The notes below the pieces were generated by a model. It had not been told where the DNA came from, searched no databases, and saw nothing but the letters and a program-made list of their open reading frames with translations. Position numbers and translations under genes: made by a program. Shown here piece after piece: positions 62,901 through 64,000 of a stretch of DNA of 64,000 bases (position 1 is its first letter; each line of letters opens with the position of its first letter). The stretch is from Antedon mediterranea (Eukaryota; Echinodermata; Crinoidea; Comatulida; Antedonidae): contig NC_092673.1 of the NCBI RefSeq assembly GCF_964355755.1, forward strand, positions 7,013,001 to 7,077,000. The letters are read 5' to 3'.

Positions 62901-63057
62901 AGAACATCCAAAATATCAGCAAAAAATACAGAAATTTCAAAACTTTCACATACAACATAATGTATAAATCAAATGACTTCTTCCACAATACAATACAGTC
63001 CAAATATACGAAAATAACGTCAAAAAATGAGTAACAATAGTGAGACAATGAGACGAG
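59902..63057 (-). mobile_element. Rex1/CR1-type LINE, nearly full ORF2, recent insertion
   Basis: The 3' end (low coordinate) is a (TTATC)n tail after TTATTGATCC-type sequence; the 5' end is at 63057. Aligning to the first duplicate places the insertion exactly between 13011 and 13012 (ACGTACATTTA/CTGTGCATCG), with no target-site duplication and no lost base. Absence from the other copy dates it after the duplication, or marks it as polymorphic between haplotypes. Confidence 0.9.
60043..62958 (-). pseudogene. LINE ORF2: endonuclease and reverse transcriptase with one in-frame TAG
   Basis: 972 codons in a single frame from ATG at 62958 to the stop at 60043, broken only by TAG at 61687-61689 (codon 424). 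The N-terminus has a basic RRRPRKRGKAGGVRKRLQRR stretch, then an apurinic-type endonuclease with NVRSLNNKV, FTETHLSD, INGDFNRC and SDHNLILL. RT follows the stop: NDLRPVALTSVAMKILER, motif A MYFDFQSAFNTI, motif B GVPQGTVNAPKL, motif C VKFTDDTSTIG (Thr where Ala is usual), and a C-terminus ending near RLLSVKTNRFAKSFIPSGI. The overall layout matches Rex1/Babar-like elements of the CR1/L2 group. All endonuclease and RT catalytic residues I can see are present. It normally nicks DNA and primes reverse transcription at the target. No ORF1 is seen. Confidence 0.9.
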
Positions 63058-63104
63058 CTGTGCATCGCTGTAAAATGTCCTTCATTTTTAAAATCTACCA
63101 AATT

Positions 63105-64000
63105 CGGATTAGTGGAACATATAATTTAGGGGTCATTTGAGGTCAAATATGTCAAATTTGGTATTAAACACATATTTAGGTATAACTTATGACTGGTTTA
63201 AGAAATCAAATGACATACCATATCATAGCTATTTAAATTAACTATCTAATGATACCAAGCATGATATGTTTACATGCAGACATGGTATAGTTATTTGGTG
63301 AAAATTGTATTTTGTTTACAATTTTATCCAAAATTAAAATTTTTCAAGAATTATTTTTTGGTAAAAATATAAACATTTTTTAACAAAATTTTACCAATTT
63401 ACAAAATCAAACTGAAACACAATTTGTATAGTACGGAATTACATAAATATAAATAGAAACACTCAAAATTTGAGGTCAAATAGGTCAAATATTTTTATTA
63501 ATCACATTTTTTTTGTATATATTATAACGTATGACTGGTATAACATATTTTATCAAATGTAGTATCATATTTTAGCTATTTCAATTATCTATCTAATGAT
63601 AGCCAACTTGATATTTTTACATGCAAACATGGTATAGTTTTTGATTGAAAATTGTAATTTTTTTAAATTTGTATTCAAAAATAAAATTGTTCAATAATTA
63701 TATTTTAGTAAAAATATAACTTAATGACATATTTTATAAAACAAAGTTTTACAAATATTTTGCATATAATATAGTTATGTAAAATTTACAATATCAAAAC
63801 TGAAACGTAATTTGGTACGTAATTACAGGCATTTAAATAGAAACACTCAAAATTAGAGCTCAAATAGGTCAAATTTGCTATTAATCACTTTTTTAGATAT
63901 AACTTATGACTGATGTAACATATTTCATCAAATAAAGTATCATTTCATAACTATTCAAATTATCTATCTAATGATACCAAACATGATATGTTTACATGCA
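63105..64000. repeat. AT-rich tandem units, duplicate of 13060-13955
   Basis: Same ~370-bp diverged units as in the first copy, cut by the window end. Confidence 0.75.

Larger units (their letters stand above)
47481..64000. repeat. Segmental duplication, copy 2
   Basis: Direct repeat of 1-13955. It carries exons 3-9 of gene 3, the same non-coding flanks, and three structural differences: loss of 266 bp near 49598, a rearranged Thr-repeat exon, and a 3.16-kb LINE at 59902-63057. The window ends while the duplication is still running. Confidence 0.93.

Noticed and set aside
62173-63034. Plus-strand frames of up to 148 codons over the LINE at 59902-63057
   Set aside because: They are antisense to the endonuclease frame, which has all the expected motifs.

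Overview
This is eukaryotic, AT-rich, intron-containing DNA crowded with retroelements, most likely from a marine deuterostome. The scattered AGGCCTA words and the mix of Penelope-like elements, Tx1-type and Rex1/CR1-type LINEs and Helitrons recall echinoderm genomes, but that taxonomic call is an inference. I saw no rRNA, tRNA, CRISPR array or bacterial-style operon.

The window holds three head-to-tail copies, all on the + strand, of one multi-exon gene family. Gene 1 (exons 3-9, 4315-10928) lacks its first two exons because the window starts inside it. Gene 2 (18150-30986) is complete, with nine exons. Gene 3 (36166-57817) is complete, with one oddity in exon 7. I assembled the exons from conserved GT/AG junctions that keep the reading frame across every boundary. 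The predicted protein has a signal peptide, about 260 residues forming what looks like one six-bladed YWTD (LDL-receptor class B) propeller, a long low-complexity Thr/Asp tract of TTDx tetrapeptides (848, 1054 and 344 codons in genes 1, 2 and 3), a short Cys-containing linker, and a C-terminal six-cysteine PAN/apple-like domain. It is probably a secreted, mucin-like, heavily O-glycosylated multidomain protein. Its function is unknown to me.

Bases 1-13955 and 47481-64000 are near-identical copies, differing by rare substitutions, a 266-bp deletion, repeat contraction in exon 7 and one LINE insertion. Gene 3 is therefore largely a recent copy of gene 1, or an uncollapsed haplotype. Gene 2 is older and clearly diverged.

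Mobile DNA by region: a Helitron-like element at 15488-16858; Helitron and LINE ORF1 debris in gene 2 intron 2; a 5'-truncated Penelope-like element with an inverted partial copy and a 15-bp target duplication in gene 2 intron 8 (28416-30229); a decayed Tx1-type LINE just 3' of gene 2 (31359-34993); a three-unit head-to-tail Helitron-like array in gene 3 intron 1 (36797-42057), its last unit interrupted by a second Penelope-like element (40007-41421); two fold-back regions in gene 3 intron 2; and a nearly intact Rex1/CR1-type LINE downstream of gene 3 (59902-63057), whose empty site is preserved in the first copy at 13011/13012.
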